In this document: positions 5,803 through 12,817 of the stretch, one piece after another
Numbering within the stretch: position 1 is the first letter of the stretch
How the letters are laid out: each line of letters begins with the position of its first letter
Program-made: the position numbers and the translations under genes
DNA from: an uncultured Roseburia sp.
GTDB lineage: Bacteria; Bacillota_A; Clostridia; Lachnospirales; Lachnospiraceae
Direction: 5' to 3'
Length of the DNA: 24,500 nt
Assembly: GCA_900753715.1 (NCBI GenBank)
Contig: CAAEAE010000167.1
Location: 1 to 24,500, forward strand
The notes under the pieces: model-generated
Seen by the model: the letters and a program-made list of their open reading frames with translations, nothing else
Told to the model about the DNA's origin: nothing
Databases searched by the model: none

Positions 5803-6457
5803 AACATATCCGGCTGTATAATTCTGCCGCTTCTATCTTTCCTTCGAGGTAAATATCTGCTTTTTCCTTTATCTGTTCCTGCTGTTTTACACTCGCATCA
5901 TCATAGAGGCCAACCACCGGGAATCCTGCTGCCTTCGCTGTCTCAATTGCATAGAGCGCATCCTCAAACACCCATGTTTCCTCTACCGTCGTGCCAAGGA
6001 ATTCCTTTGCTGCAAGAAAAATGTCCGGCTTTATCTTTCCGGCCCCTACCTCCGTGCAGGTAAATATCTTTTGGAAATAGGGGAGAAAACCGTTCCGTTT
6101 CAGTGCCGCTTCCGCCAGATGGCGGTCTGTGGAGGTTGCCACAACCATCGGCACATTTTTCTTTGCAAGCAGCTCTAAAAACTCTGGCACCCCGGGCTTC
6201 GGAAATGCTTCCGTGCGATAAAACTCCGACACAATCTCATTTACCCCCGCCACAATCACGTCAATGTCCTCTGGCAGTTTATAGTTCCGCTTTACATAGG
6301 CAGCGCCGTTCCGCATACTCATGGAAAAAAGAATTTCCGCAAGATTCTCCTCCACCGTTATGCCCTTGTTTTGCAGATACCGCTCGCTGGCGTGCTCCCA
6401 GATTGGCATTGAGTCAAGCAGTGTTCCGTCCATGTCAAAAATCGCACCTTTTATCAT
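5774..6457 (-). CDS. HAD-superfamily phosphatase in thiamine operon
   Basis: A 227-residue HAD subfamily IA protein. Motif I is FDMDGTLLD (7-15), with the nucleophile and acid/base aspartates present. A helical cap domain spans about 18-85. Motif II is VVATSTD, motif III lysine lies in GAGKIKP, and motif IV is VFEDALYAIETA. This is the beta-phosphoglucomutase/phosphoglycolate phosphatase group, which dephosphorylates small metabolites. It follows thiE by 21 bases with an AAAGGA ribosome binding site and is most simply the last gene of thiM-thiE-HAD. By context it may be a thiamine-phosphate phosphatase or clear a damaged thiamine intermediate, but sequence alone cannot fix the substrate. Confidence 0.85.
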   Translation of the reverse strand: MIKGAIFDMDGTLLDSMPIWEHASERYLQNKGITVEENLAEILFSMSMRNGAAYVKRNYKLPEDIDVIVAGVNEIVSEFYRTEAFPKPGVPEFLELLAKKNVPMVVATSTDRHLAEAALKRNGFLPYFQKIFTCTEVGAGKIKPDIFLAAKEFLGTTVEETWVFEDALYAIETAKAAGFPVVGLYDDASVKQQEQIKEKADIYLEGKIEAAELYSRICSGKLDDSVL

Positions 6458-6478
6458 TCCTTTTAGTCCTTTCCTTTA

Positions 6479-7114
6479 TCAAAACAGAGTGTCTACCTGA
6501 TCCCGCAGTGTCCTTGCCGCCCCGGTAATATCCTTCTTCGCAAAAATAGCGCTGATAACCGCCACGCCGCAAATGCCGGTTCCTTTTAATTCTTCTATAT
6601 TTGTCTCATTTATCCCGCCGATGGCAATGACCGGAATCTGTACCGCCTGACAGATATCACGGATGGTTTCATGGCTGATACAGCTCACGTCCTTCTTGGA
6701 ATTGGTCGAAAATGCCGCGCCTACGCCAAGATAATCTGCACCGCGCTTTTCGGCAAGCAGTGCTTCCTCCACCGAATGCGCTGAAACACCGATAATCTTG
6801 TCCGGTCCAAGGAGACTCCGCACGTCTCCCGCCTCCATATCCTCCTGTCCGACATGAACGCCGTCCGCATCAATCTCCTTTGCCAGTGCAACGTTATCAT
6901 TGATAACAAACGGAATATTTTTTTCCCTGCAAAGCGCCTGAATCTCTAACGCTTCTTTATAAAATGCTTCCTGCGCAAGCTCTTTCTCACGGAGCTGCAC
7001 AAAGGTGACGCCGCCGTCAATTGCCTTTTTTACCTGGGAATGCAGGCTCTCTGTTCCAAGCCAGCTCCGGTCTGTCACCGCATATAACAAAAGATTTTTT
7101 TTATCGCAATTCAT
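6479..7114 (-). CDS. thiE: Thiamine phosphate synthase
   Basis: A 211-residue TIM-barrel protein. It joins HMP pyrophosphate with hydroxyethylthiazole phosphate to give thiamine phosphate. Visible family motifs: LYAVTDR at the start, VQLREKE (about 40-46), INDNVALAKEIDADGVHVGQ, GVSAHS, a phosphate-binding AIGGI and the end GVAVISAI. The usual GP.F.T.TK segment reads GAAFSTNSKKD, a mild variation. An upstream in-frame start at 7132 exists, but 7114 is preferred: a GAGGAGGG ribosome binding site stands 8-10 bases before it and the length matches the family. It overlaps the end of thiM by 14 bases, so the two are translationally coupled. Confidence 0.92.
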   Translation of the reverse strand: MNCDKKNLLLYAVTDRSWLGTESLHSQVKKAIDGGVTFVQLREKELAQEAFYKEALEIQALCREKNIPFVINDNVALAKEIDADGVHVGQEDMEAGDVRSLLGPDKIIGVSAHSVEEALLAEKRGADYLGVGAAFSTNSKKDVSCISHETIRDICQAVQIPVIAIGGINETNIEELKGTGICGVAVISAIFAKKDITGAARTLRDQVDTLF

Positions 7115-7922
7115 AATCTGCTCCCTCCTCAAGGATGCCCCCTGTCATGTGCGACACCGCATCGATAATCCGGTTCCGGTAGGTCGCGTTGCCATCCCAC
7201 GGTTCCATGTGATTCCAGGCAATCTGCCCGGCAAGCCCCATCGCGCACACTGCCGCCGCTGCCGCTTCAAAATGTTTTTCCGGATTTGCTGCAAGAAACG
7301 CGGTCATAAGCCCGGAGAGCTGACAGCCGGTCCCGGTAATTTTTTGCATCTGCGGTCTTCCGTTGTGAATAAAATAACAATTTTTCCCATTTGTCACCAG
7401 ATCAACCGCCCCGGTAATCACGATAATGCTTCCGGTCTGTGCAGAAAAATCTGCTGCAAACTTCGCTTTTTCCAGGAGATTCTGTTCTGTAATCGCATCC
7501 ACGTCCGACGCATCCACGCCGCGGCTGTTTCCGCTTCCGCCTGCAAGCGTGCGAATCTCGGACATATTTCCCCGGATGACATCAAAATGTATTTTTTCCA
7601 TCAGCTCTAACGCCGTCTTTGTCCGGAGCTTACTTGCACCTGCTCCCACAGGGTCCAAAAGCACGGCTTTTTTTAATTCATTTGACACACGCCCGGCCCG
7701 CTCCATCGATGTAATCGTCCGGCTGTTTAGTGTTCCGATATTAATGTTGAGTCCCCCGCATAACGCCGTGATTTCCTCGACTTCCTCAGGGTCATCCGCC
7801 ATAATCGGGCTTGCGCCACAGGCAAGAATGATATTTGCCACATCATTGACCGTCACATAGTTTGTGATGTTGTGAATCAGCGGGGACTGCTGCCGCACCG
7901 CATCCAGACATGTTCCAAGCAT
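7101..7922 (-). CDS. thiM: Hydroxyethylthiazole kinase
   Basis: A 273-residue ribokinase-like kinase that phosphorylates the salvaged thiazole alcohol. It shows PLIHNITNYVTVNDVAN and SPIMADDPEEV near the N-terminus (substrate site), LDPVGAGAS in the middle, and ITGTGCQLSG (about 200-210), where the cysteine of GTGC is characteristic of ThiM. The frame is open from 7940, but the GGAAAGG ribosome binding site overlaps that first ATG and serves the second at 7922, which also gives the family's usual length. It is the first gene of a leftward thiM-thiE-HAD salvage operon. No thiD is present in the window. No TPP riboswitch (CTGAGA and its partner helix) is visible in the 300 bases upstream on this strand. 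Confidence 0.92.
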   Translation of the reverse strand: MLGTCLDAVRQQSPLIHNITNYVTVNDVANIILACGASPIMADDPEEVEEITALCGGLNINIGTLNSRTITSMERAGRVSNELKKAVLLDPVGAGASKLRTKTALELMEKIHFDVIRGNMSEIRTLAGGSGNSRGVDASDVDAITEQNLLEKAKFAADFSAQTGSIIVITGAVDLVTNGKNCYFIHNGRPQMQKITGTGCQLSGLMTAFLAANPEKHFEAAAAAVCAMGLAGQIAWNHMEPWDGNATYRNRIIDAVSHMTGGILEEGADYELR

Positions 7923-8028
7923 TGTCTTTTTCCTTTCCATATTTTAGAAATTTATTAGATGTTCTTAAGATATTATTCACTTTGCCGTCAAACTTCGTAC
8001 ACATTTCTTCGGTAAGATAGAATCATCA

Positions 8029-8208
8029 AAAGGAGTTGTTGAGTTTCTGCATCATGTTTAGGGGTTCTGTCAGCTCCGCCAAAAAATTATCCTGTGGGTT
8101 CCTCCCTTTTTCATGTCTCCCGCAGGTTTACATATACCTTACCAATTATAATCTTTCATGTACAAAAGGACTTTAGAAAGTAAGCTGCATTTTCTAAAGT
8201 CCTTTTTG
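8029..8208 (+). ncRNA. Candidate small RNA, possibly 6S-like
   Basis: The 283-base gap between thiM and traX has no credible gene but does contain a transcription unit on the + strand. A -10 box TAGAAT (8018-8023) with a weak -35 (TTCGTA, 7994-7999) predicts a start near 8029. A 16-bp perfect stem and T-run end the unit near 8208. The RNA of about 180 bases can fold as a long interrupted hairpin: an apical stem CCTGTGGG pairing with CCCGCAGG (about 8090-8135), then unpaired strands on both sides, then a lower helix joining the ATG-rich 5' part (8049-8057) with CATGTACA (8157-8164). Length and a large internal bubble recall bacterial 6S RNA, but I cannot verify the family consensus. It could also be an unrelated regulatory RNA. 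Confidence 0.4.
8164..8208. terminator. Strong bidirectional terminator between small RNA and traX
   Basis: A perfect 16-bp stem (8164-8179 with 8191-8206) and an 11-base loop. The + strand has five T at its end and the - strand four. It lies 16 bases after the traX stop on the - strand and at the end of the candidate + strand RNA, so it can serve both. Confidence 0.8.
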
Positions 8209-8223
8209 TTGCTCTCTGTTATT

Positions 8224-8997
8224 TCAGACTGCCGCTACTCCATCAATTCCCAGGAAGTGACAGATAAGATACAACAACAGCAGATGCGCCGGGTAAAACG
8301 CATAAAAGAAATATTTTAATTTCAATCCTCTTTTTCCATTATAAAAATAGATTGGAACAAAGGAAAGTACTGCTGCTATCTCCCACCAGAAGAAGGAAAG
8401 GCATCCGGCTATCACCTGATAAATCCGTTTGTTCCGGAAAATATAAAGCACCATAATGCAGAATACACCCTTCATTCCGTAATCCGTCCGAAGCAGCTCT
8501 GCCGCTCCCATTCCGGCAAAAAGGACAAGTGCATTGCAAAGAATCCGCATGAAACTTCCATCTGCAAACTTTTTCTCGATGGCATTCCATCCCATCATCG
8601 TCAGCAATCCGAGAAACAGTGTGAAAAATACATTCTGATATTCAAACTCCAGAAGGCTACTGCTAAACGCCAAATCAAACGGTATCTCCGAAACCAGTGC
8701 AAAAATTCCGAGCCGCATTGCATATTTCCGGCTGTCTCTGGTGTGCAAAAATCCTTCTACCAGAAGAAAGCAGAAAATCGGAAACGCGATTCTTCCAATC
8801 ATGCGCAGCGTCATATATACTACGTATAGCGTATGGTAATCCATAACGTTCCGGATTGCTGTAATAACCGGAATGTCGGCGCGGTACTGCAACAGAATCC
8901 GCGCCACAATCGCAGCACCTACATGGTCGATGAACATTGTAACGATTGCTATCAGCTTTAAGGTGCTTCCAGTCAGTCCTATTCTACGTTCTTCCAT
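8224..8997 (-). CDS. TraX-family membrane protein
   Basis: A 257-residue integral membrane protein with about eight hydrophobic segments. It has the TraX signature at the N-terminus (LTGSTLKLIAIVTMFIDHVG), then GRIAFPIFCFLLVEGFLHT, QNVFFTLFLGLL and, near the end, FFYAFYPAHLLLLYLI. TraX acetylates F-pilin in the F plasmid, but chromosomal relatives in Firmicutes are not tied to pili and are probably acyltransferases acting on some surface component. The start is five bases after the pyrF stop, with a modest AGGA ribosome binding site, so it is co-transcribed with pyrF. No conjugation genes are nearby. The family is clear; the role here is unknown. Confidence 0.85.
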   Translation of the reverse strand: MEERRIGLTGSTLKLIAIVTMFIDHVGAAIVARILLQYRADIPVITAIRNVMDYHTLYVVYMTLRMIGRIAFPIFCFLLVEGFLHTRDSRKYAMRLGIFALVSEIPFDLAFSSSLLEFEYQNVFFTLFLGLLTMMGWNAIEKKFADGSFMRILCNALVLFAGMGAAELLRTDYGMKGVFCIMVLYIFRNKRIYQVIAGCLSFFWWEIAAVLSFVPIYFYNGKRGLKLKYFFYAFYPAHLLLLYLICHFLGIDGVAAV

Positions 8998-9001
8998 TGT
9001 C

Positions 9002-9700
9002 TTATCCTACAAATTCTTCCACACATCTGCGGTAAGCTGCTACCGGGTCTGCTGCCTGTGTAATCGGTCTTCCCACTACGATATAATCTGAGCCAAGTTC
9101 TTTTGCCTTTGCCGGTGTTGTAACACGCTTCTGGTCTCCCACATCTCCGTCTGCAAAACGTACACCCGGTGTGATGGTCAGGAATTTCTCCCCGCATACG
9201 GAATGTACTTTTCCTGCCTCAAGCGGAGAGCAGACAACACCGTCCAAGCCGGCTTCCATCGTGTTCTTTGCATAGTGCATAACAGTCTCATCAATCGGCT
9301 TGTCAATCCAAAGCTCCTGCTGCATCACTTCCTCACTGGTTGAGGTGAGCTGAGTTACTGCAATTAATAACGGTCTGCTTCCATCCGGTCTGGTCAGTCC
9401 TTCAATTGCAGCCTCCATCATTGCCTTTGTTCCTGCCGCATGCACATTGCACATATCCACATCCAGCCCGGAAAGTACTGCCATCGCCTTTTTTACGGTA
9501 TTCGGGATGTCATGGAGCTTCAAATCCAGAAAAATCTTGTGCCCCATGCTCTTAATCGTACGCACGATTTCCGGTCCTTCTGCATAAAAAAGTTCCATTC
9601 CGATTTTTACGAATGGTTTTTCCTCTTTAAATTTTCCTAAAAACTCGATTACTTCTGCCTTGCTGTTAAAATCACACGCAATGATAACGTCTCTTCCCAT
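9002..9700 (-). CDS. pyrF: Orotidine 5'-phosphate decarboxylase
   Basis: A 232-residue TIM-barrel enzyme that converts OMP to UMP, the last step of pyrimidine synthesis. Family motifs: IIACDFNSK at strand 1, FVKIGMELF at strand 2, the catalytic [11 protein letters not shown] (D-K-x-x-D array intact) at strand 3, and TPGVRF and IVVGRPIT at the phosphate site. A longer open frame to 9847 exists, but the added 49 residues are arginine-rich and cross the promoter. The start at 9700 has a GGAGG ribosome binding site six bases upstream and the right family length. A promoter (TTGCAA, 18 bases, TATAAT) lies about 90 bases upstream. It shares a transcript with traX. No other pyr genes are in the window. 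Confidence 0.95.
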   Translation of the reverse strand: MGRDVIIACDFNSKAEVIEFLGKFKEEKPFVKIGMELFYAEGPEIVRTIKSMGHKIFLDLKLHDIPNTVKKAMAVLSGLDVDMCNVHAAGTKAMMEAAIEGLTRPDGSRPLLIAVTQLTSTSEEVMQQELWIDKPIDETVMHYAKNTMEAGLDGVVCSPLEAGKVHSVCGEKFLTITPGVRFADGDVGDQKRVTTPAKAKELGSDYIVVGRPITQAADPVAAYRRCVEEFVG

Positions 9701-9787
9701 TCTATCCTCCATCTCATGCCTTTTGTGCACGCTCTCTCTATGCCGTCTCCGGCACGCATTTGCATGGAACAAGCCACGCCTACGCCC

Positions 9788-9817
9788 ATTATACAACGGG
9801 GTGCGCCGTTCTTGCAA
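9788..9817 (-). promoter_or_regulatory. Promoter for pyrF-traX
   Basis: On the - strand, -35 TTGCAA (9812-9817), an 18-base spacer and a perfect -10 TATAAT (9788-9793). The transcript would carry a leader of about 80 bases before pyrF. I see no PyrR-type attenuator in it. Confidence 0.7.
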
Positions 9818-9847
9818 TCCCAATCTGCCTGACGTGGTAAAAACCAC

Positions 9848-9875
9848 AAAAAAAGACTCTCCATTCCGGAAAGTC
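9848..9875 (-). terminator. Terminator after tRNA-Pro
   Basis: On the - strand, an 8-bp stem GACTTTCC / GGAGAGTC (one G-U pair) with a 5-base loop is followed by seven U. It lies 38 bases after the tRNA 3' end and separates the tRNA from the pyrF promoter. Confidence 0.8.
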
Positions 9876-9913
9876 CATTCTCATTTTCCCTTATTCCCCA
9901 AGGGTTTCTATAG

Positions 9914-9987
<74 letters not shown>

Positions 9988-10026
9988 TAATTTCGGCTGC
10001 ACGTCTTTCTCAAATCGTGCTTGATT

Positions 10027-10055
10027 ATATTAGCACATATTTTTGCGTCTGTCCA
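10027..10055 (-). promoter_or_regulatory. Promoter for tRNA-Pro
   Basis: On the - strand, -35 TGGACA (10050-10055), a 17-base spacer and -10 TAATAT (10027-10032) preceded by TGC, an extended -10. An overlapping TATAAT three bases further downstream could serve as an alternative. It lies 40 bases before the mature tRNA 5' end. Confidence 0.65.
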
Positions 10056-10100
10056 GTGTTAATTGATAATTTTTTTAATTTTTTGGGATTTTTTTGAAAT

Positions 10101-10125
10101 GGGCCGTAACGATACGTTACAGCCC
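10101..10125 (-). terminator. Terminator-like hairpin after surface protein gene
   Basis: An 11-bp stem on the - strand, GGGCTGTAACG / CGTTACGGCCC with one U-G pair and a TAT loop, 28 bases after the stop codon. Only a weak T-rich stretch follows, so termination may be incomplete or need a factor. Confidence 0.5.
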
Positions 10126-10152
10126 GTCCAATTTGCATTCCGTTTCCTGATT

Positions 10153-11889
10153 TTATTTTACTTTTACATTCTTTGTGCTGCTCCAGGCAGAATAATATTT
10201 CTTATCATTCACTACTTTGTAGCTGCGGACACGCACATAATATTTCTTTCCACTGGAAAGTTTGGATATCTTCAGAGATGACTGTGACTGTTTTTTAATG
10301 TTCTTGGTTGTCACATTCTTCTGGAAATTCTTATCCTTGCTGTACTGAATCTGGTAACCACCGCATTTACTTACTTTCTTCCAATTCACCGTCATCGTCT
10401 TTTTGGATGTACTCTTTAAAGAACTGATGTCTGCATTTGCAACTCTGACCTGTGACTCTGCGCCGGTAAGATTACTGGTTGCCTTTCCGTAAAAAGCACA
10501 TACTTTGTAGCTATACTTTTTACCTGTAGAATTTTTTACGGATTCATCTACATAAGAAGTACCCTTTTTTACTGTTGCAATCTTCTTATAATTGCCATCC
10601 TGCTTACGATATACATAATATCCCTTTGCATCTTTGGATTTCTTCCACTTAATCTTTAATCCGTTCTTTACATTATCAACACCTGACATTTTCGGTGCTG
10701 CTAACTTTTTGCGTTCGATTGTCTTTCCATATGACAGCACTTTTCCACAATTTGCGCAATAAGTATCTCCGGTATATCCTTCCTTCTCATAGGTTGCGCT
10801 CTTTGCATTTTTCACTGTTTTGCTGGAATGATTACACCACTTTGCCATCAGATAAGCATGATATTTTACAGTTTCACCGCTTGATGTAACATTGTTTCCT
10901 TCTGCACCATCTGTATAATCATACCATCCAAGGAAATCATATCCTTTTCTGACAGGTGTCGGCAATTTGGATGGATTTCCATAAGCTTCTTTTTCATACT
11001 GGATAAGCGTTGCTGTCTGCGCACCATTTACAGTTCCACCATTTGCATTGAGCGTAACCGTTGTCTTCTGGTGAAGCGTAACCCCATAACTAAAGGTGGA
11101 GTCCATATACTCGCAATATTCCGGAATAATCACCTCTTTTAACCCTGAAAGATAAAATGCTTCTGCCTCAATGGTTTCCAGACTGTCATTCAGACTTACC
11201 GTCTGCAGTGCACTACAATAATAGAATGCATCTGTCTCTATTTTGGTAAGATTTTTCGGACAGTTTAAGGTTCTTAAATTCTTCTGATAGCGGAATGCAC
11301 CGTATCCAATGGTCTCTACACTGTTCGCAAGTGTCAGTTTTTCTATCTTACCACTTGTCATAACGGCCGAAAACGTGTATTTTCCAACAGATGTAACGCC
11401 ATTTTCTACCACAACTTCCCGGATAGAGTTTGCATATTGAAAAAATACGCTGTCTCTGTCAGAATCAGCATCCCACATTTTTCCGGTACCGGATATGGTA
11501 AGTGTTCCATTTGAAAGTGTAGCATACACGCTCTCACCACACTGTAAATTTGTGAAATTGTTTGCTGTTGTCTGCTCATCTGTTACTTCAATCTCTTCTG
11601 TTGTCTCTGTAATTTCTGTCCCGGCTTCTTCGCTTTCCTCTGTCTCTGCGATTTCTGTTTCTGCAGCTTCTGTCCCGGCTTCCTCGCTTTCCTCTGTCTC
11701 TGCGATTTCTGTTTCTGCAGCTTCTGTTTCGAATTCTTCGCTCTCCTCTGTTTCAGCGGCTTCTGCCTCCACTAAAACATCATTCTCCGTTTCATTTTCC
11801 GCAAATGCTGCACCTGTCGGTACGCCAAGCATCAATGTTGCAGAGAATGCCACCGCCAGTGCTTTTTTCCATAAATTCGTCCGTTTCAT
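10153..11889 (-). CDS. Secreted mosaic surface protein (LRR, InlB repeat, FN3-like domains)
   Basis: A 578-residue protein, exported by a signal peptide (MKRTNLWKKALAVAFSATLM, cleavage after AFA at about residue 30). Order after that: an acidic Glu/Thr/Ala region with three 18-residue tandem repeats (45-98); BspA/LRR_5-type leucine-rich repeats (about 150-265, e.g. LTLANSVETIGYGAFRYQKN); an InlB B-repeat (about 275-350, TVTLNANGGTVNG to AYLMAKW); a small module with H and two CxxC-like cysteines (TYCANCGK); and two fibronectin III-like domains with lysine-rich strands (about 395-578). No LPXTG or other anchor is seen at the C-terminus, so it is released or held by charge. Likely an adhesin or extracellular matrix protein; ligand unknown. 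The ribosome binding site is AAAGGAC. Confidence 0.88.
   Translation of the reverse strand: MKRTNLWKKALAVAFSATLMLGVPTGAAFAENETENDVLVEAEAAETEESEEFETEAAETEIAETEESEEAGTEAAETEIAETEESEEAGTEITETTEEIEVTDEQTTANNFTNLQCGESVYATLSNGTLTISGTGKMWDADSDRDSVFFQYANSIREVVVENGVTSVGKYTFSAVMTSGKIEKLTLANSVETIGYGAFRYQKNLRTLNCPKNLTKIETDAFYYCSALQTVSLNDSLETIEAEAFYLSGLKEVIIPEYCEYMDSTFSYGVTLHQKTTVTLNANGGTVNGAQTATLIQYEKEAYGNPSKLPTPVRKGYDFLGWYDYTDGAEGNNVTSSGETVKYHAYLMAKWCNHSSKTVKNAKSATYEKEGYTGDTYCANCGKVLSYGKTIERKKLAAPKMSGVDNVKNGLKIKWKKSKDAKGYYVYRKQDGNYKKIATVKKGTSYVDESVKNSTGKKYSYKVCAFYGKATSNLTGAESQVRVANADISSLKSTSKKTMTVNWKKVSKCGGYQIQYSKDKNFQKNVTTKNIKKQSQSSLKISKLSSGKKYYVRVRSYKVVNDKKYYSAWSSTKNVKVK
11596..11757 (-). repeat. Three 54-bp tandem repeats in the surface protein gene
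   Basis: Three in-frame copies of a 54-bp unit encode AETEESEE(A/F)(G/E)TEAAETEI-type 18-residue blocks (residues 45-98). Copies are near-identical at DNA level except the last third of copy 3. Such repeats can change number by slippage or recombination and alter stalk length. Confidence 0.85.
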
Positions 11890-12085
11890 AACTCGTCCTT
11901 TCGTTTATACTAAAGTATTTTAAAACTGCCTTATTATACAACAATTCTTCTCCAAAAAGCAACCTGTCCATCAATATCTTCTGCCGCCAATTCCAACACG
12001 CAAAAGCGATTGACAGCCCCCATGCCGTCGCTTATAGTAGTTTCAGATAAAACTTCCATATTAATATAGAAAGGACCCTGTTTTC

Positions 12086-12817
12086 ATGAATAAAACCGTA
12101 CTTGTCACCGGAGCCTCCCGCGGAATCGGGTGCGCCATCGCTGAAAACTTTGCCTGTGCCGGATTTTCGCTCGTCATTACCTGCTCCCATTCCAGGGATG
12201 CGCTCTTTGCCTTAAAGGAACGCCTTGAAGCCACCTGTCACACCCGCGTAATGGCAGAAATCTGTGATATGGGCGACTTTGCAGCCGTTTCAGAACTTTT
12301 TGCAAGGATAGAGGAACAGACAGGCGGCATTGATATTCTTGTCAATAATGCCGGGATTTCGCATATCGGACTACTGCAAGATATGACAATTAACGAATGG
12401 AATCGCATCGTTGCCACAAATCTCACTTCCGTATTTGCTACGAGCAAGCTCGCCATCCCGCATATGTTGGGATGCGGTGCCGGAAAGATTTTAAACATTT
12501 CCTCCGTCTGGGGCAATGTGGGCGCTTCCTGCGAGGTTGCATATTCTGCCACCAAGGGCGGCATCAATTCTTTCACCAAGGCACTCGCAAAAGAATTAGC
12601 GCCAAGCAATATCCAGGTCAACGCCATCGCCTGTGGTGTCATCGACACTGCGATGAACCAGTGTTTTTCCGAGGAGGAGCGTGAGGCACTTGCCGAAGAA
12701 ATTCCTGCCGGACGCTTCGGTCTGCCGGAAGAAGTCGCTTCCCTGGCACTTCAGATTTGTACCGGAAACGACTATCTGACCGGGCAGATTATCACGCTAG
12801 ACGGCGGGTGGATTTAA
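12086..12817 (+). CDS. SDR-family oxidoreductase, FabG-like
   Basis: A 243-residue classical short-chain dehydrogenase/reductase of the usual length. It has the cofactor motif TGASRGIG (8-15), NNAG (87-90) and the catalytic set N112, S140, Y153 and K157 (YSATK). The end, LTGQIITLDGGWI, is typical of FabG (3-oxoacyl-ACP reductase) and of related sugar or steroid dehydrogenases. It probably uses NADP(H). It stands alone rather than in a fab cluster, so a reductase of another substrate is as likely as a role in fatty acid synthesis. AAAGGA lies 10 bases before the ATG. It ends in a TTTAAA palindrome that also supplies the stop of the opposing debranching enzyme gene (4-base overlap). Confidence 0.88.
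   Translation: MNKTVLVTGASRGIGCAIAENFACAGFSLVITCSHSRDALFALKERLEATCHTRVMAEICDMGDFAAVSELFARIEEQTGGIDILVNNAGISHIGLLQDMTINEWNRIVATNLTSVFATSKLAIPHMLGCGAGKILNISSVWGNVGASCEVAYSATKGGINSFTKALAKELAPSNIQVNAIACGVIDTAMNQCFSEEEREALAEEIPAGRFGLPEEVASLALQICTGNDYLTGQIITLDGGWI

Noticed and set aside
7941..8028. TPP riboswitch expected upstream of thiM
   Set aside because: Neither the CTGAGA element nor the conserved 3' partner is visible on the - strand between thiM and the terminator at 8164.
9701..9847. N-terminal extension of PyrF
   Set aside because: The added residues are arginine-rich, are not part of the PyrF family and cover the TATAAT promoter box.
11495..11923. 142-residue Ser/Val-rich frame on the + strand
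   Set aside because: It is the antisense of the acidic tandem repeats of the surface protein and has no ribosome binding site.
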